Shown here piece by piece: positions 42,199-51,316 of a stretch of DNA of 64,000 nucleotides. The position numbers and the translations under genes are program-made. Every line of letters begins with the position of its first letter. The stretch's first letter is position 1. Source of the stretch: JAHJQZ01 sp963667595 (lineage in GTDB: Bacteria; Pseudomonadota; Alphaproteobacteria; Rhizobiales; Devosiaceae); contig CAXXWD010000001.1 of NCBI GenBank assembly GCA_963667595.2, positions 1,178,001 to 1,242,000 of the forward strand, written 5' to 3'. The notes under the pieces are model-generated. The model was not told where the DNA came from, did not search any database, and was given only the letters and a program-made list of their open reading frames with translations.

Positions 42199-43448
42199 CT
42201 GATCGCCGACATCAGTGTGTCGTACATGTCGGAGGCGGCCTTCATCACCTGGGCAGCGCCTGAATAGGCCTGCTGCGCCGCGATCATTTTGGCGAACTCC
42301 GTACTGGTGTCCGTGGTGGAAAGCTCCACCTTGCCGCCCTTGACAATGCCCGCGCCATTTTCGCCCGACAGATGCAGGGTCGCGGGGCCGGAACTCTCGC
42401 TTGAGTTGTACATGCCGTTGCTCAGCGCGGTCAGGCCGTTGTCGTTGGCGAAGGTCGACACCGGAATCTTGTAGATGACGCGTTCGAGGCCGTTGTCGAA
42501 GAGCGCGTTGACATTTCCATCTTCGTCGATCGAGATCTTGGTCAGGGAGCCCATTTTCGTGCCGTCCTGATCGACCTTCAGTTCCACGGTGAGCGTACTG
42601 TCACCCGTTGTGAACTGTCTGAGACCATTGGTGGCGCCGGCCTCGCCGAAATCGATGCTGATCGCACTGTCGGCAGCGCCATTGGTCCAGTTCGTGATCG
42701 CAAGGGCCCCACTTTCCGGGGTCTTCAAAGAGCCATCACTATTGAAGGAGATGGTGATCGGGGTCGTGCCGACCGTACCCACCTTCGTTCCGTCGGCGTT
42801 GACCGGATCGGAAAAGCTCAACTGCCACTCGTTGTTTGTTGCGGATTTGGTCCAGGTGACGGTCATGCTGGATGATGATCCGAGAGAATCGTAAATTGTG
42901 ACCGTATTGGTGAACGTGTCGCCTGACGCCGCATTGGCCGGCAGGTTGGCGGCGAATGCCATTTTGGTGGATTTCGAAATCATGGTCGAAATGGAATCGA
43001 TATCGATCGTTTGAAGATTCGCATCGGTCATGCCGCCAATGACGTTGCCCTTTTCGTCGGTCTTCCAGCCCTGCAGGTAATAGCCGTTATTGACCAGGTA
43101 GCCGTCATCGTCGGGCGCAAACTTGCCATTGCGGGTGTAGTACGTGGAGCCGCCGCTGACCGCATCCTTGGCGATGAAAAAGCCGCTGCCGTCGATGGCG
43201 ACATTCGTAGTGATTATCGAGGAATCAAGCAGACCCTGCTCGGAAATATTGGCAACACCCGATACCGCGACGCCACCGGACGACACGCCCGAGGACTCGC
43301 CACCGGCCAGAAGACTGGCAAAACTGGCGGAACTGGTCTTGTAGGCCGTGGTCGAGGAGTTGGCCAGGTTGTTGGAAATAAGGGACAGAGCCGCGCTCTG
43401 CGCATTCAGCGCCGACACGGCGGCGCTGATCGCACCGGAAAGAGACAT
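42195..43448 (-). CDS. flgE: flagellar hook protein FlgE
   Basis: 417 residues. N-terminal rod/hook motif (ALNAQSAALSLISNNLANSSTTAYKTSSASFASLL), the FlgE-specific GSGFFIAKDA...YYTRNGKFAPDDDGYLVNNGYYLQGW segment, a variable domain in the middle, and the C-terminal motif EFAKMIAAQQAYSGAAQVMKAASDMYDTLMSAIR. It polymerises to the hook. The ribosome site AAGGAG is near-perfect. First strong gene of the block flgE, unknown, flgN-like, flgK, flgL, flbT. Confidence 0.96.
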   Translation of the reverse strand: MSLSGAISAAVSALNAQSAALSLISNNLANSSTTAYKTSSASFASLLAGGESSGVSSGGVAVSGVANISEQGLLDSSIITTNVAIDGSGFFIAKDAVSGGSTYYTRNGKFAPDDDGYLVNNGYYLQGWKTDEKGNVIGGMTDANLQTIDIDSISTMISKSTKMAFAANLPANAASGDTFTNTVTIYDSLGSSSSMTVTWTKSATNNEWQLSFSDPVNADGTKVGTVGTTPITISFNSDGSLKTPESGALAITNWTNGAADSAISIDFGEAGATNGLRQFTTGDSTLTVELKVDQDGTKMGSLTKISIDEDGNVNALFDNGLERVIYKIPVSTFANDNGLTALSNGMYNSSESSGPATLHLSGENGAGIVKGGKVELSTTDTSTEFAKMIAAQQAYSGAAQVMKAASDMYDTLMSAIR

Positions 43449-43461
43449 TTTTGGCGCTCCT

Positions 43462-43761
43462 TTACGCGGAGATGTCGAGGCTCGCGACGATCGCTTCCAA
43501 CGTCTTGTTGATGTTGGAAACGGTGTCGCTCAGATCGGAAAGAGCCTCACTCATGTCGCTCTGCCGCTCGTAGCTGGCGAAAGAGACCATCTGATTGAGC
43601 AGCTCGTTGGCGTCAGTGGGATCAAGAGGATTCTGGTTCTGCAATTGCGCGACGAGGAGCGTCAGGAAGTCTTCGGTCGACATTGCCGACTTTTTGGAAG
43701 ATGAACCCGCCGCGTTTGCTGTGGTGTTGAATGCCGTCGCAGTGTCTACGGAATAACTCAT
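43462..43761 (-). CDS. flgD: hook-capping protein FlgD, short form
   Basis: 99 residues. The conserved FlgD N-terminal region is clear (TEDFLTLLVAQLQNQNPLDPTDANELLNQMVSFASYERQSDMSEAL). The tudor-like and Ig-like domains that follow in enterobacterial FlgD (about 230 residues) are absent, as in several rhizobial FlgD proteins. It caps the growing hook and is needed for FlgE assembly. Start 43761 is preferred. An ATG 5 codons earlier (43776) is possible. It lies 13 bp before flgE. Confidence 0.9.
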   Translation of the reverse strand: MSYSVDTATAFNTTANAAGSSSKKSAMSTEDFLTLLVAQLQNQNPLDPTDANELLNQMVSFASYERQSDMSEALSDLSDTVSNINKTLEAIVASLDISA

Positions 43762-43925
43762 GTGCGTAACTCTCATGGACCCGCGGGCGGCCGCACTCAA
43801 AGCGGCCCTGTCGCGCTAAGTGTTTCAAGACGCATCACTCTTGGTGATATTCTTGAAACGTACGGGCGAGAGGTTTCAGGCGCAGAAAAGGGAGAACTGG
43901 CGAAAAAATACGCTGTTACGGCCGA

Positions 43926-44171
43926 TCAGGAGGTCGATTTCTCGGACGTATCGCGAACCGCCCTGGCGACGATCCGGTCGGCCAGTCCGCGCGGCGCCGT
44001 GATCTTTTCGTCGCCAAGCTCCTTTTTCAGGAGGGCTTCGAGCTGATGGATCTCACGGGCATAGTCGGACTTGGCGAGCAAGGTAAGGGCGGCTTTTCGT
44101 TCGGATTCGGGCCAGTCCGAAAGGCTCGGACCGTAAGCGGCGAGATTGGCCTTGAATTTTCTGATCGACAC
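43926..44171 (-). CDS. small hypothetical protein with LSDWPESER motif
   Basis: 81 residues from a GTG. It contains AAYGPSLSDWPESERKAALTLLAKSDYAREIHQLEALLKKEL. I recall this W-P-x-x-x-R-x-A-A-x-x-L-L pattern in many small alphaproteobacterial proteins encoded near ECF sigma factors, with no established function. It is helical, soluble and without cysteine. Here it stands between flgD and fliS on the same strand, and an ECF-type sigma gene begins the cluster 4 kb upstream. A role as a partner of that sigma factor is speculative. Confidence 0.6.
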   Translation of the reverse strand: MSIRKFKANLAAYGPSLSDWPESERKAALTLLAKSDYAREIHQLEALLKKELGDEKITAPRGLADRIVARAVRDTSEKSTS

Positions 44172-44227
44172 GGCGGATGGGCCCCCCTGCTAGCGCCCCC
44201 GCCGTCTGGCAAAAAATAAAGGGACGC

Positions 44228-44632
44228 TTACTCGCTCCTGTTGGGGATTTCCGGCATGTCCGCTACCTGCGCCCATGCATTACGCAATTCGACAAGCCCC
44301 TCAAGGAGTCTGTCATAGCGTGCCGCCATGTCCGGGCGTCCAAAACCGCCATGCAGCGCCATGATGTTGGTAAAGTATGTTTGCTTGAGCGTCGTGGCAA
44401 GATCCGGACTTTGGTCGAAGTCCAGGTTACCCATCAGTCCCATGAAGATCGACGTTGCATGAAGGACCCCTGCATAGGCTTCGTCCAGATGGCTGTTACC
44501 AGCCTCCTTGGACGCCCGACGGATCTGCCGAATCGCTTCGTCGTAGAGTCGGACCACAGCGACGCGAGGTGAAATGTTACTGGTCGCCGTGCGCTTGTAG
44601 GCGCCGAGGGCCTGGGCGAGATTTTGCGTCAT
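44228..44632 (-). CDS. fliS: flagellin chaperone FliS
   Basis: 134 residues, four-helix protein that binds the C-terminus of flagellin before export. N-terminus ALGAYKRTATSNISPRVAVVRLYDEAIRQIRRAS matches the FliS core (Y-x-x-x...L-Y-x-x-x-I), with the family helix ATSIFMGLMGNLDFDQSPDLATTL following. ATG 44632 overlaps the stop of fliD, so the two are coupled. Confidence 0.9.
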   Translation of the reverse strand: MTQNLAQALGAYKRTATSNISPRVAVVRLYDEAIRQIRRASKEAGNSHLDEAYAGVLHATSIFMGLMGNLDFDQSPDLATTLKQTYFTNIMALHGGFGRPDMAARYDRLLEGLVELRNAWAQVADMPEIPNRSE

Positions 44633-46350
44633 GAACTGGAATTCCACGTATCAATGAGGGTCGTGAGATAGCCGAGCAGGGATTCTGCGGTCGCAATGGC
44701 CGCCTGATACTCCGCATAGCGCGTCGTCAGATTGGATCGATAGGTTTCGGCGCGGGCGGTGATGTCGGTGACTTTCGCCTTGAGGTCGTCGTTGTCGCCG
44801 TCGATGCCATCCATCAACGTCTTCAGCGTACCGTCGGTATCGTTCGATGCTTTTTCGGTGGTGTTGTAGAGCAGTTCGGCAAGCCCGGTCGAAAACGACA
44901 GGTTGGCCGAGACATTGCTCGAGCCGACGAACACGAAGGTGTAGCCCTCGTAGATGGTGTCCTTGGCGCCGATGATGCGGGTCCCGTCCACCTTGAACAG
45001 ACTCGAATCCCCGTTGACGCTGGCGGAGGCAAGCTTGCCATCCCCGTTGACCGTGATGTCGAGGGTGAAATCTTCGGGTACCGTGGTGCCGCGCGACAAA
45101 AGGAGCACTTTCGCGGACGACGAGGTCATCGAGAAGGTGAGAAGGGACTCAACCCCCTTCGGGTCGTCGATCAGGGCGTCGTCGAGCGTGTTCTCGTTAA
45201 GGACGAGATGGTTGGTTTTATCGAAGCTCAACCCCAAAAGGGCCATGGACTCCTTGCCGATCATGGCGGTCAGGGCACTCATCAGACCGGTATTGATGTT
45301 ACGCGTCGTGCCGTCGGCAAAAAGGGTACCCGTCGAAATCTTGGTGTCGTCGGAGGTATCCTTTGAATCATCGGAAGAAACATAGGCCGTCTGGTCGATA
45401 TAGTAATCGCGATAGGCGTTGTAGGCATCGACGAGAGTAGAGATGGCAGTCTTGACGGACGAAAGATCGGTGTTGATCTCGAGGGTGATCGAAGAATCGC
45501 CTGTCGTTTCCTGGTACAAAAGCAGCGTGACGCCGTCGATAAGATCGGAAACGGTATTGGACGCACGGGTAACCTCGATGCCATCAAGGGTGAAGATGGC
45601 ATTCTGAGCGTTTTGCAACGTTTTGGAGAAACTGCCGTCCTGGGAGTCGGTGATGCCGATTCCGGTGAGCACGTCGTCGCCAGAAACGTAGGAGGCGGTC
45701 ATGGTCTCGCCGGTGTTTTCGGCGGAAAGGATCAGCCGGTATTCGTCATCGGAAACCTGTAAAACGGTGGCCTTGACGCCACTTTTGCCGGTGGTGGCGT
45801 TGATCGCCTCGGCGATCTCGTTAAGGTTCATGTCCTTGGTGATGGTGATCTCGGCACTGGTGCCGGCATCGGTCCCCAATGAAAAAACGCCCTCGTAGCC
45901 GAGATCGTTGCGACTCGAATCATACATACCGCCCGCCACCTTATGGGCCAGGGCGATCTGGGAAATGGTAATGTCGTAATTGCCGATGTCCGAACCGTCT
46001 TCGACGGTCGCGCCCATGGCGCTGGAGGCGCTGCCACTGCCGTTGGCGGTGAGATAGGCGGCGCGGGATTTGAAGGCATTATCGGCAGTTGTCCCCGATG
46101 CGGCGCGCAGATTGTCGGCGGCGTCTTTGATACCGCCAAGAAGCGATTGCAGCTTCTTGTAGGCGGCGGCCCGCGCCTCGTTGTTGGATATCTTGACCTC
46201 GATTTTGTCGGCCTTGGTGAGCTTGGCGGCAACCGCCTCCTCAATCAGGCCCTGCCAGTCGATTTTGCTGGTGTTCGTCGCGTTCGCTTTTGACGTCGCG
46301 CTCGTATAGGTCGATTTTATCAGGCTGGAAGTACTGGAAACACTGGTCAT
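44629..46350 (-). CDS. fliD: flagellar filament cap protein FliD
   Basis: 573 residues (HAP2). FliD_N region at about 20-120 (DWQGLIEEAVAAKLTKADKIEVKISNNEARAAAYKKLQSLLGGIKDAADNLR), the middle with EITITKDMNLNEIAEAINATTGKSGVKATVLQVSDDEYRLILSAENTG, and FliD_C (about 280-560) ending TDITARAETYRSNLTTRYAEYQAAIATAESLLGYLTTLIDTW. It forms the cap that folds flagellin at the filament tip. Start 46350 follows GGAAGGATGAA. Many rhizobia lack a clear FliD, so its presence is a mild taxonomic pointer towards the Devosia side. Confidence 0.93.
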   Translation of the reverse strand: MTSVSSTSSLIKSTYTSATSKANATNTSKIDWQGLIEEAVAAKLTKADKIEVKISNNEARAAAYKKLQSLLGGIKDAADNLRAASGTTADNAFKSRAAYLTANGSGSASSAMGATVEDGSDIGNYDITISQIALAHKVAGGMYDSSRNDLGYEGVFSLGTDAGTSAEITITKDMNLNEIAEAINATTGKSGVKATVLQVSDDEYRLILSAENTGETMTASYVSGDDVLTGIGITDSQDGSFSKTLQNAQNAIFTLDGIEVTRASNTVSDLIDGVTLLLYQETTGDSSITLEINTDLSSVKTAISTLVDAYNAYRDYYIDQTAYVSSDDSKDTSDDTKISTGTLFADGTTRNINTGLMSALTAMIGKESMALLGLSFDKTNHLVLNENTLDDALIDDPKGVESLLTFSMTSSSAKVLLLSRGTTVPEDFTLDITVNGDGKLASASVNGDSSLFKVDGTRIIGAKDTIYEGYTFVFVGSSNVSANLSFSTGLAELLYNTTEKASNDTDGTLKTLMDGIDGDNDDLKAKVTDITARAETYRSNLTTRYAEYQAAIATAESLLGYLTTLIDTWNSSS

Positions 46351-46441
46351 TTCATCCTTCCCGAAACCTGGACTGGTGTGCGTCACCTGCCTGATGTCAC
46401 GTCTTGTGCATTGCCGGTACAGCCGACACTCAGGTTGGGGT

Positions 46442-46469
46442 GGGAATGGGCGCTATCGCGCCCATTCCC
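46442..46469 (-). terminator. strong hairpin after the flagellin gene
   Basis: A perfect 12-bp stem, GGGAATGGGCGC and GCGCCCATTCCC, with a 4-nt loop, 18 bp beyond the flagellin stop. No T-run follows on the minus strand, so it may protect the abundant flagellin mRNA from 3' decay and reduce readthrough into fliD. Confidence 0.6.
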
Positions 46470-46487
46470 CGCTCAGGTTTGTGCAAA

Positions 46488-47978
46488 CTATTGCAGGAGT
46501 TTCAGCAGATCCTGAGGCATCTGGCTGGCCTGGGCCGCAGCCGCGACGGCGGCCTGGGTCTTGACCTTGGCCGAGGCAAGGTTGGACGATTCCGACGCCA
46601 CGTCGGTGTCGATGATGGCCGAATTCGCCGCCGAGAGGTTTTCGATACTGGTGTTGATCGATTGCGACCGGAACGAGAACCGCGATTCCAGAGCACCGAT
46701 ACTGGCCCGGGCCTTGGACACCGTGTCGATGGCGGCGTCGATGGTGGTCAGCGCCGAGCTGGCGCCACCCTGGGATGCCACCGAGATGGTACCCGCAGGA
46801 GTCGTGGCGGTCAGACCGAGACCGCTGGCATCGATTCCCTTGAAGTTGCTGATGGTGACAGCGGCGGCGGTGCCGGTTGCAGTCGTGGCGAAGGTCAGCG
46901 CACCGCCGGACTCGCTCACCGTGACCGGCGCACCCGCACCAAGGGCAGTGGTGATCGCCGTGGCGACTTCGGCAGCGCTGTAAACGCCATTGGTGCCGCC
47001 GGTCGAGCTCAGAGTCACGGTCGTGCCGTTGACATCGAAGCTGATATCGCCCGCCGAAGCATCGACGGAGGTGATCGCACTGCCGGCAACGCTCGCCGCC
47101 GTGGCGGCATCGCCGCCATCCGTCGTGACGGTACCCGTAAAAGAGGCAGCACCGCTCAGCGCCACCGTACTGCTCGTCCCGGTGGAGTCGCTGGTGACCA
47201 CGAGATGACCGCTTGCGTCGACCGAAGCCGTCCCGACGCCTGACAAGGCGGTATTGATGTTGGAGAGGATCTGGTCCTGAGTGTAGGTCGTATTCGCCGT
47301 AAAGGTTACGTCTACCGGGGTGCCCGCACCATCAATGGTGATGCTCAGGGTTTCATCGCTACCGCCGGCGGTGATGCCGCCCGAAATATCGACGTCACCC
47401 GTGGCCGTACCGTTCGTCGCGTCCGCACCCGTTCCGGCGACTTCGTCGGCCGTCGCCAGTCCAAGGCTGTTCGAGGTCAGGGTGGCGATCGTCACCGTGA
47501 TCGTATCGGTGGAGGACGAGCCGACCATGACCGTGATGCCGGTTCCGGCAAAAGCGGACGAGCCGTCGAGGAGCGACTGGGCATTGTAGCGCGTGCCGGT
47601 GGAGATGCCGTCGATTTCCTCGATGAGGTTCGAGAATTCAGCCTGGATGTAGGCGCGTTCCGTGTCGGTCACCGTACCGGATGAGGACTGGGAGGCCAGC
47701 GCCTTCATGCGCTGCAGGATGTCCGAGATGTTGGAGGCGCCACCATCGGCCGTCTGCAGGATCGCGGTACCATGCGAAGCATTGGTCGCGGCCTGGGTCA
47801 GGGCGGTAACGTCCGACGAAATCCTGGTCGAAATGGCGAGGCCCGCAGCGTCGTCTGAAGCCTGGGTGATGCGCGATCCACTGGCGAGCTTGGACAAAGA
47901 CGCCGTTTGATCCGTGGAATTGATGTTCAGATAACGCACTGCCGAGTTGGCGGCGAGATTGGTTGAAATAACAGGCAT
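46488..47978 (-). CDS. fliC: flagellin
   Basis: 496 residues. N-terminal D0/D1 (MPVISTNLAANSAVRYLNINSTDQTASLSKLASGSRITQASDDAAGLAISTRISSDVTALTQAATNASHGTAILQTADGGASNISDILQRMKALASQS) and C-terminal D1/D0 (TIDAAIDTVSKARASIGALESRFSFRSQSINTSIENLSAANSAIIDTDVASESSNLASAKVKTQAAVAAAAQASQMPQDLLKLLQ) are complete. The central 240 residues are Ser/Thr/Ala/Gly-rich repeats without aromatic residues or cysteine, forming the exposed D2/D3 part. Only one flagellin gene is in the window. Confidence 0.96.
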   Translation of the reverse strand: MPVISTNLAANSAVRYLNINSTDQTASLSKLASGSRITQASDDAAGLAISTRISSDVTALTQAATNASHGTAILQTADGGASNISDILQRMKALASQSSSGTVTDTERAYIQAEFSNLIEEIDGISTGTRYNAQSLLDGSSAFAGTGITVMVGSSSTDTITVTIATLTSNSLGLATADEVAGTGADATNGTATGDVDISGGITAGGSDETLSITIDGAGTPVDVTFTANTTYTQDQILSNINTALSGVGTASVDASGHLVVTSDSTGTSSTVALSGAASFTGTVTTDGGDAATAASVAGSAITSVDASAGDISFDVNGTTVTLSSTGGTNGVYSAAEVATAITTALGAGAPVTVSESGGALTFATTATGTAAAVTISNFKGIDASGLGLTATTPAGTISVASQGGASSALTTIDAAIDTVSKARASIGALESRFSFRSQSINTSIENLSAANSAIIDTDVASESSNLASAKVKTQAAVAAAAQASQMPQDLLKLLQ

Positions 47979-48112
47979 GCTTGCTCACTCCTTGAGACTT
48001 TTACTCCCCCGGAGCTTCGCCGGACGAGAGGAACGCGTGAGGCGCACCTATGCCTTCTACGTTGGCACGCACATGTCAGGCGAAATTATTTTTTAAAAAG
48101 AAGGGCTTGGCA

Positions 48113-48802
48113 TTAATCTTTTGTAAAGGAATCCAGGATGCTGCCCTCTGATTTATGCAAAAGCACTCTGAGATTTTGCCGGCCGCGCTTTAGAAGCGAT
48201 TCAACCGAACTCACCGATTTTTCCATGATCTCGGCGATCTCGGGATTACTGAGATCGTCGGAATAGGACAGGATCAGAGCCGTCCGCTGCTGCTCCGGCA
48301 ATTGTTCCATGGCGATTTCGAGCAGGGTTTTGACTTCGTCGCGATGGATGAGCGACAGCGCATCGGGATTTTCGTCGGCCAGTTCCGGGGCTTTTTCCAT
48401 ATCCTCGGTGCGCGGGCGACGGCGAATGTCGATGCAGCGGTTGGTGATGACCCGATAAAGCCAGGTGGTGAACTTGGCCTTGCCTTCCTTCCAGGTGCCG
48501 CGCGACGACCACACCTTGAGCATCACGTCCTGGGCAACGTCCTCGGCATCGCTGGCATTGCCCAAGAGCCTGAGCGCCAGAGCATAGGAGCGATCCACGT
48601 GCTTTTCGACGAGCGTGCGGAAGGCATTCTCGTCATGCGCGGCGACACGCCGCAGCAGCAGGTCATCCTCGTCGACAGGACGCGCGGCCTTTTCGGTTTC
48701 AACGTGTTCGTTGTCTTCAAGCCATTCGTCGCTCACGCCAGTCTTTTCATTCTGCGTGTTCGGTTTTGCGTTCACGACGCCGCTGACAGCTGCAAGGGCC
48801 AT
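48113..48802 (-). CDS. ECF-type RNA polymerase sigma factor
   Basis: 229 residues. Region 2 at about 55-125 (DENAFRTLVEKHVDRSYALALRLLGNASDAEDVAQDVMLKVWSSRGTWKEGKAKFTTWLYRVITNRCIDIRRR) and region 4 at about 160-215 (LLEIAMEQLPEQQRTALILSYSDDLSNPEIAEIMEKSVSSVESLLKRGRQNLRVLL) are separated by a short linker without region 3. An unusual 45-residue acidic N-terminus precedes them. ATG 48802 is chosen because GGAG lies 8 nt before it; a GTG at 48811 would overlap that site. It is the most upstream gene of the flagellar cluster, so late flagellar genes may be its targets. No anti-sigma gene is adjacent. Confidence 0.9.
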   Translation of the reverse strand: MALAAVSGVVNAKPNTQNEKTGVSDEWLEDNEHVETEKAARPVDEDDLLLRRVAAHDENAFRTLVEKHVDRSYALALRLLGNASDAEDVAQDVMLKVWSSRGTWKEGKAKFTTWLYRVITNRCIDIRRRPRTEDMEKAPELADENPDALSLIHRDEVKTLLEIAMEQLPEQQRTALILSYSDDLSNPEIAEIMEKSVSSVESLLKRGRQNLRVLLHKSEGSILDSFTKD

Positions 48803-49672
48803 ATTACTCACTCCAAATCGGAAACTCGGCTCCGATTGATTGAACGGCCCACGATGGGAATTCAGGCGCGGAAAAAAGAAAAAAAGCCAAATATTTCAAT
48901 GAGTTAGTAGGCAGTGTTTGCCGCTTGCCCGGCAGATTCTGCCGCTTTTCGCGCCCGTGCAAACGGCCCGGAAAAATAACGGCGCGATTATAATCACTTA
49001 GCCGGGGGGGTCTGTGCGGACACATCTTTTCGTCCGGGCAGAAATTTCCGCCGACGACCAAGGAAAAATCAGTTTTCCGGCTGTTTTTTTCCGCCCGATG
49101 CGCGGCGGTCGCCCGTAAATACCGTTGTGCTGCCCGTTTTGGGCGGCGCATGAGTAATGGCGATGAGGCGGGGACGATAGGCACGGCGGACAATTACCTG
49201 TTGCGTGGCGACCCGACACTCACACTCGGCAAATTCGTCCGGGTGCGTCCTCATACAAACGGGCTTGGAGTAGGATACCCCGGCAAAATTGACCGCCCAA
49301 GTATCACATTTTTTCTGATTGTTTCTATTTGGCGATAGTAAACCTTGAGACACAAATATCTCCGATCAGGACATGATTTGTCTCGTTACCCGTGCCTTCC
49401 GACACGGCGCCCGATTGCGATCATGGCGCGTTCTCCTCAAAAACCGATCGCCATCGCCTCCGGCCGCCGGCTTTCTCCCCGGTGATTCGCCAAGGGCACG
49501 CGGTAAAAAAAACATGTTTTAACACCGTTACAAGGACCTGCTTTTTTTACGCGGCTTGCTGACCGGCGCGAAAAAATGACCATGGTTTCACGCTGCCAAA
49601 CCCGATAAAAGCTGTGCGCGAAGAGGGGATGCCGGAACCGGCCGAAAACGTTTTTTGTATCGAGGACAGACT
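48803..49672. other. long intergenic region between sigma factor and glycoside hydrolase genes
   Basis: 870 bp between divergent genes, with no believable coding sequence: open frames are short, biased like noncoding DNA and have no family resemblance. It must contain the promoters of both genes. A loose inverted repeat GAGACACAAAT (49347-49357) and ATTTGTCTC (49376-49384) lies about 290 bp before the hydrolase and may be a regulator site. Confidence 0.5.
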
Positions 49673-51316
49673 ATGGGTACCGATCTCATCACCCGACTGC
49701 GCGCCATGAATATCGCCGAAAAGATTGCCGCTCCCGAAAGCGAGACCTTTGCGGCCTGCCTGACCGAATGGCAACGGGCCGGCGTCGGCTTCGCCTCCAG
49801 CGACCCGAATATGGAAAACCAGTACTACAGGGCGGTTCGCGCGCTTTTTTCCGCCGTCCGGCCGATCGGTTCCTTTGGAGCGATCCTCAACAAAGGCGGT
49901 GATGACAACGGCTGCTGGCTCGAAAGCACCGGTACGATCGGCGCCGAACTCCTGTCGCGTTTTCTGCCGGAGGTGGCCGAACATACATTCCTGGGCTTTG
50001 CCGAAAGCCAGCGCGCCGACGGGCTCCTGCCCTCTAGACTGACCCGGGACGGGGCTAAGTTCACCCAGATCCAGTTGGTTTCGCCCCTGGCCCGGTCGGT
50101 ATGGAACCATTACCGGCTCAACAGATCCGACACGGATTTTTTGTCGCGCATGTACGACGCGATGAGCGCCTATGACACCTGGATCGCCGAAAACCGTGAC
50201 ACGCGCGAAACCGGCGCCGTCGAGGCCTTCTGCTGCTTCGATACCGGGCACGACCTGTCGGCGCGTTTCTGGCACATTCCCGACACGCCCTATCTGGGCG
50301 ATCCCACCCGTTTCGATCCCGACAACCCGCTCCTGCCGCTCATCGCACCCGACCTCACGGCCAATATCGCCTGCCAGCGCAAATATCTCGCTCCAATCGC
50401 CGCGGAGCTCGGCGTGACCGGCACCGACTGGCTGGACAAGTCGCAGGCCAGCGTGGTTTCGCTCTACGCCCAGTGTTTCGACGGCGACGACCGCTTTTTC
50501 TACGACCGCGACAAGGCCGGACGCCAGGTGAAGATTCAGTCCGACGTGCTGTTGCGGGTTTTGGCATGTGAAATCGGCAACGACGCCTTTTTCGCCGAGT
50601 CGCTCGAACACTATCTGCTCAACACCTCGAAATTCTTCGCCAGATATCCCTTCACCTCGATCGCGCTGACCGATCCGCGTTTCGATCGCGCCGTCGACCG
50701 CAACAGCTGGTGCGGCGCCACAAATCTGTTGAGCCTTATCCGCGCGCCCCATGCCTTCGAGCATCACCAGCGCTATGTCGAACTCAACTTCGCGCTACAG
50801 CCGGCGCTTTCCGCGCTGATCGACATGGACCGGTTTGCCCAGACCATCGACCCGTTCACCGGGGCACCGGGCTTTGCCGACGCCTCTTCTCCGGCCGCAC
50901 TCGGTCTGATCGACTTCATCGAGCGCATCTCAGGCATTCTGCCACGACCGGACGGCACGGTGTGGTTCACCGGCCTGTTGCCCGCCGCCCTGCGCCAGTG
51001 CGAAAAGGCCTGCGAAACCGCCTATTCCCGCACCCTCGACGGCACCGGCTTCGAGCTCGTCAACTCCCTTGACCTTGTCACCGTCTATAAAAACGGAACG
51101 GAACTCTTCCGCTTCCCGCACGGCGTCAGGCTCGTCACCAGCCGCGATGGCATGCCGGTTTCGCTGATCGGCCTGAGCGTCAGCGGCGTCTCGGGAGATT
51201 TTGCCGGTCCCGACGGGACACTTGCCTTCAGGCTCGGCCCGAACGAACGGCTCGATTTCGACAACGGCAAACTGGTCTCGGCGCACCCGGCCGGCTTCGT
51301 TTCGATCAGTTTCTAG
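49673..51316 (+). CDS. (alpha/alpha)6-barrel glycoside hydrolase-like protein
   Basis: 547 residues, cytoplasmic-looking (no signal peptide). Its pattern (DDNGCWLESTGTIGAELLSRFLPEVAEHTFLGFAESQRADGLLPSR...FCCFDTGHDLSARFW...RNSWCGATNLLSLIRAPHAFEHH) resembles MGH1-like and GH63/GH37-type barrel enzymes, and NLLSLIRAPHAFE suggests a substrate-handling helix. The exact family and catalytic acids cannot be fixed by eye. It ends 11 bp inside the convergent rhamnose regulator gene, so it belongs to the rhamnose locus and may free rhamnose from an imported oligosaccharide. ATG 49673 follows GAGGACAGACT. Confidence 0.65.
   Translation: MGTDLITRLRAMNIAEKIAAPESETFAACLTEWQRAGVGFASSDPNMENQYYRAVRALFSAVRPIGSFGAILNKGGDDNGCWLESTGTIGAELLSRFLPEVAEHTFLGFAESQRADGLLPSRLTRDGAKFTQIQLVSPLARSVWNHYRLNRSDTDFLSRMYDAMSAYDTWIAENRDTRETGAVEAFCCFDTGHDLSARFWHIPDTPYLGDPTRFDPDNPLLPLIAPDLTANIACQRKYLAPIAAELGVTGTDWLDKSQASVVSLYAQCFDGDDRFFYDRDKAGRQVKIQSDVLLRVLACEIGNDAFFAESLEHYLLNTSKFFARYPFTSIALTDPRFDRAVDRNSWCGATNLLSLIRAPHAFEHHQRYVELNFALQPALSALIDMDRFAQTIDPFTGAPGFADASSPAALGLIDFIERISGILPRPDGTVWFTGLLPAALRQCEKACETAYSRTLDGTGFELVNSLDLVTVYKNGTELFRFPHGVRLVTSRDGMPVSLIGLSVSGVSGDFAGPDGTLAFRLGPNERLDFDNGKLVSAHPAGFVSISF

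Noticed and set aside
49069..49353. 94-residue minus-strand frame in the long gap before the hydrolase
   Set aside because: No ribosome site, irregular composition, no family resemblance.
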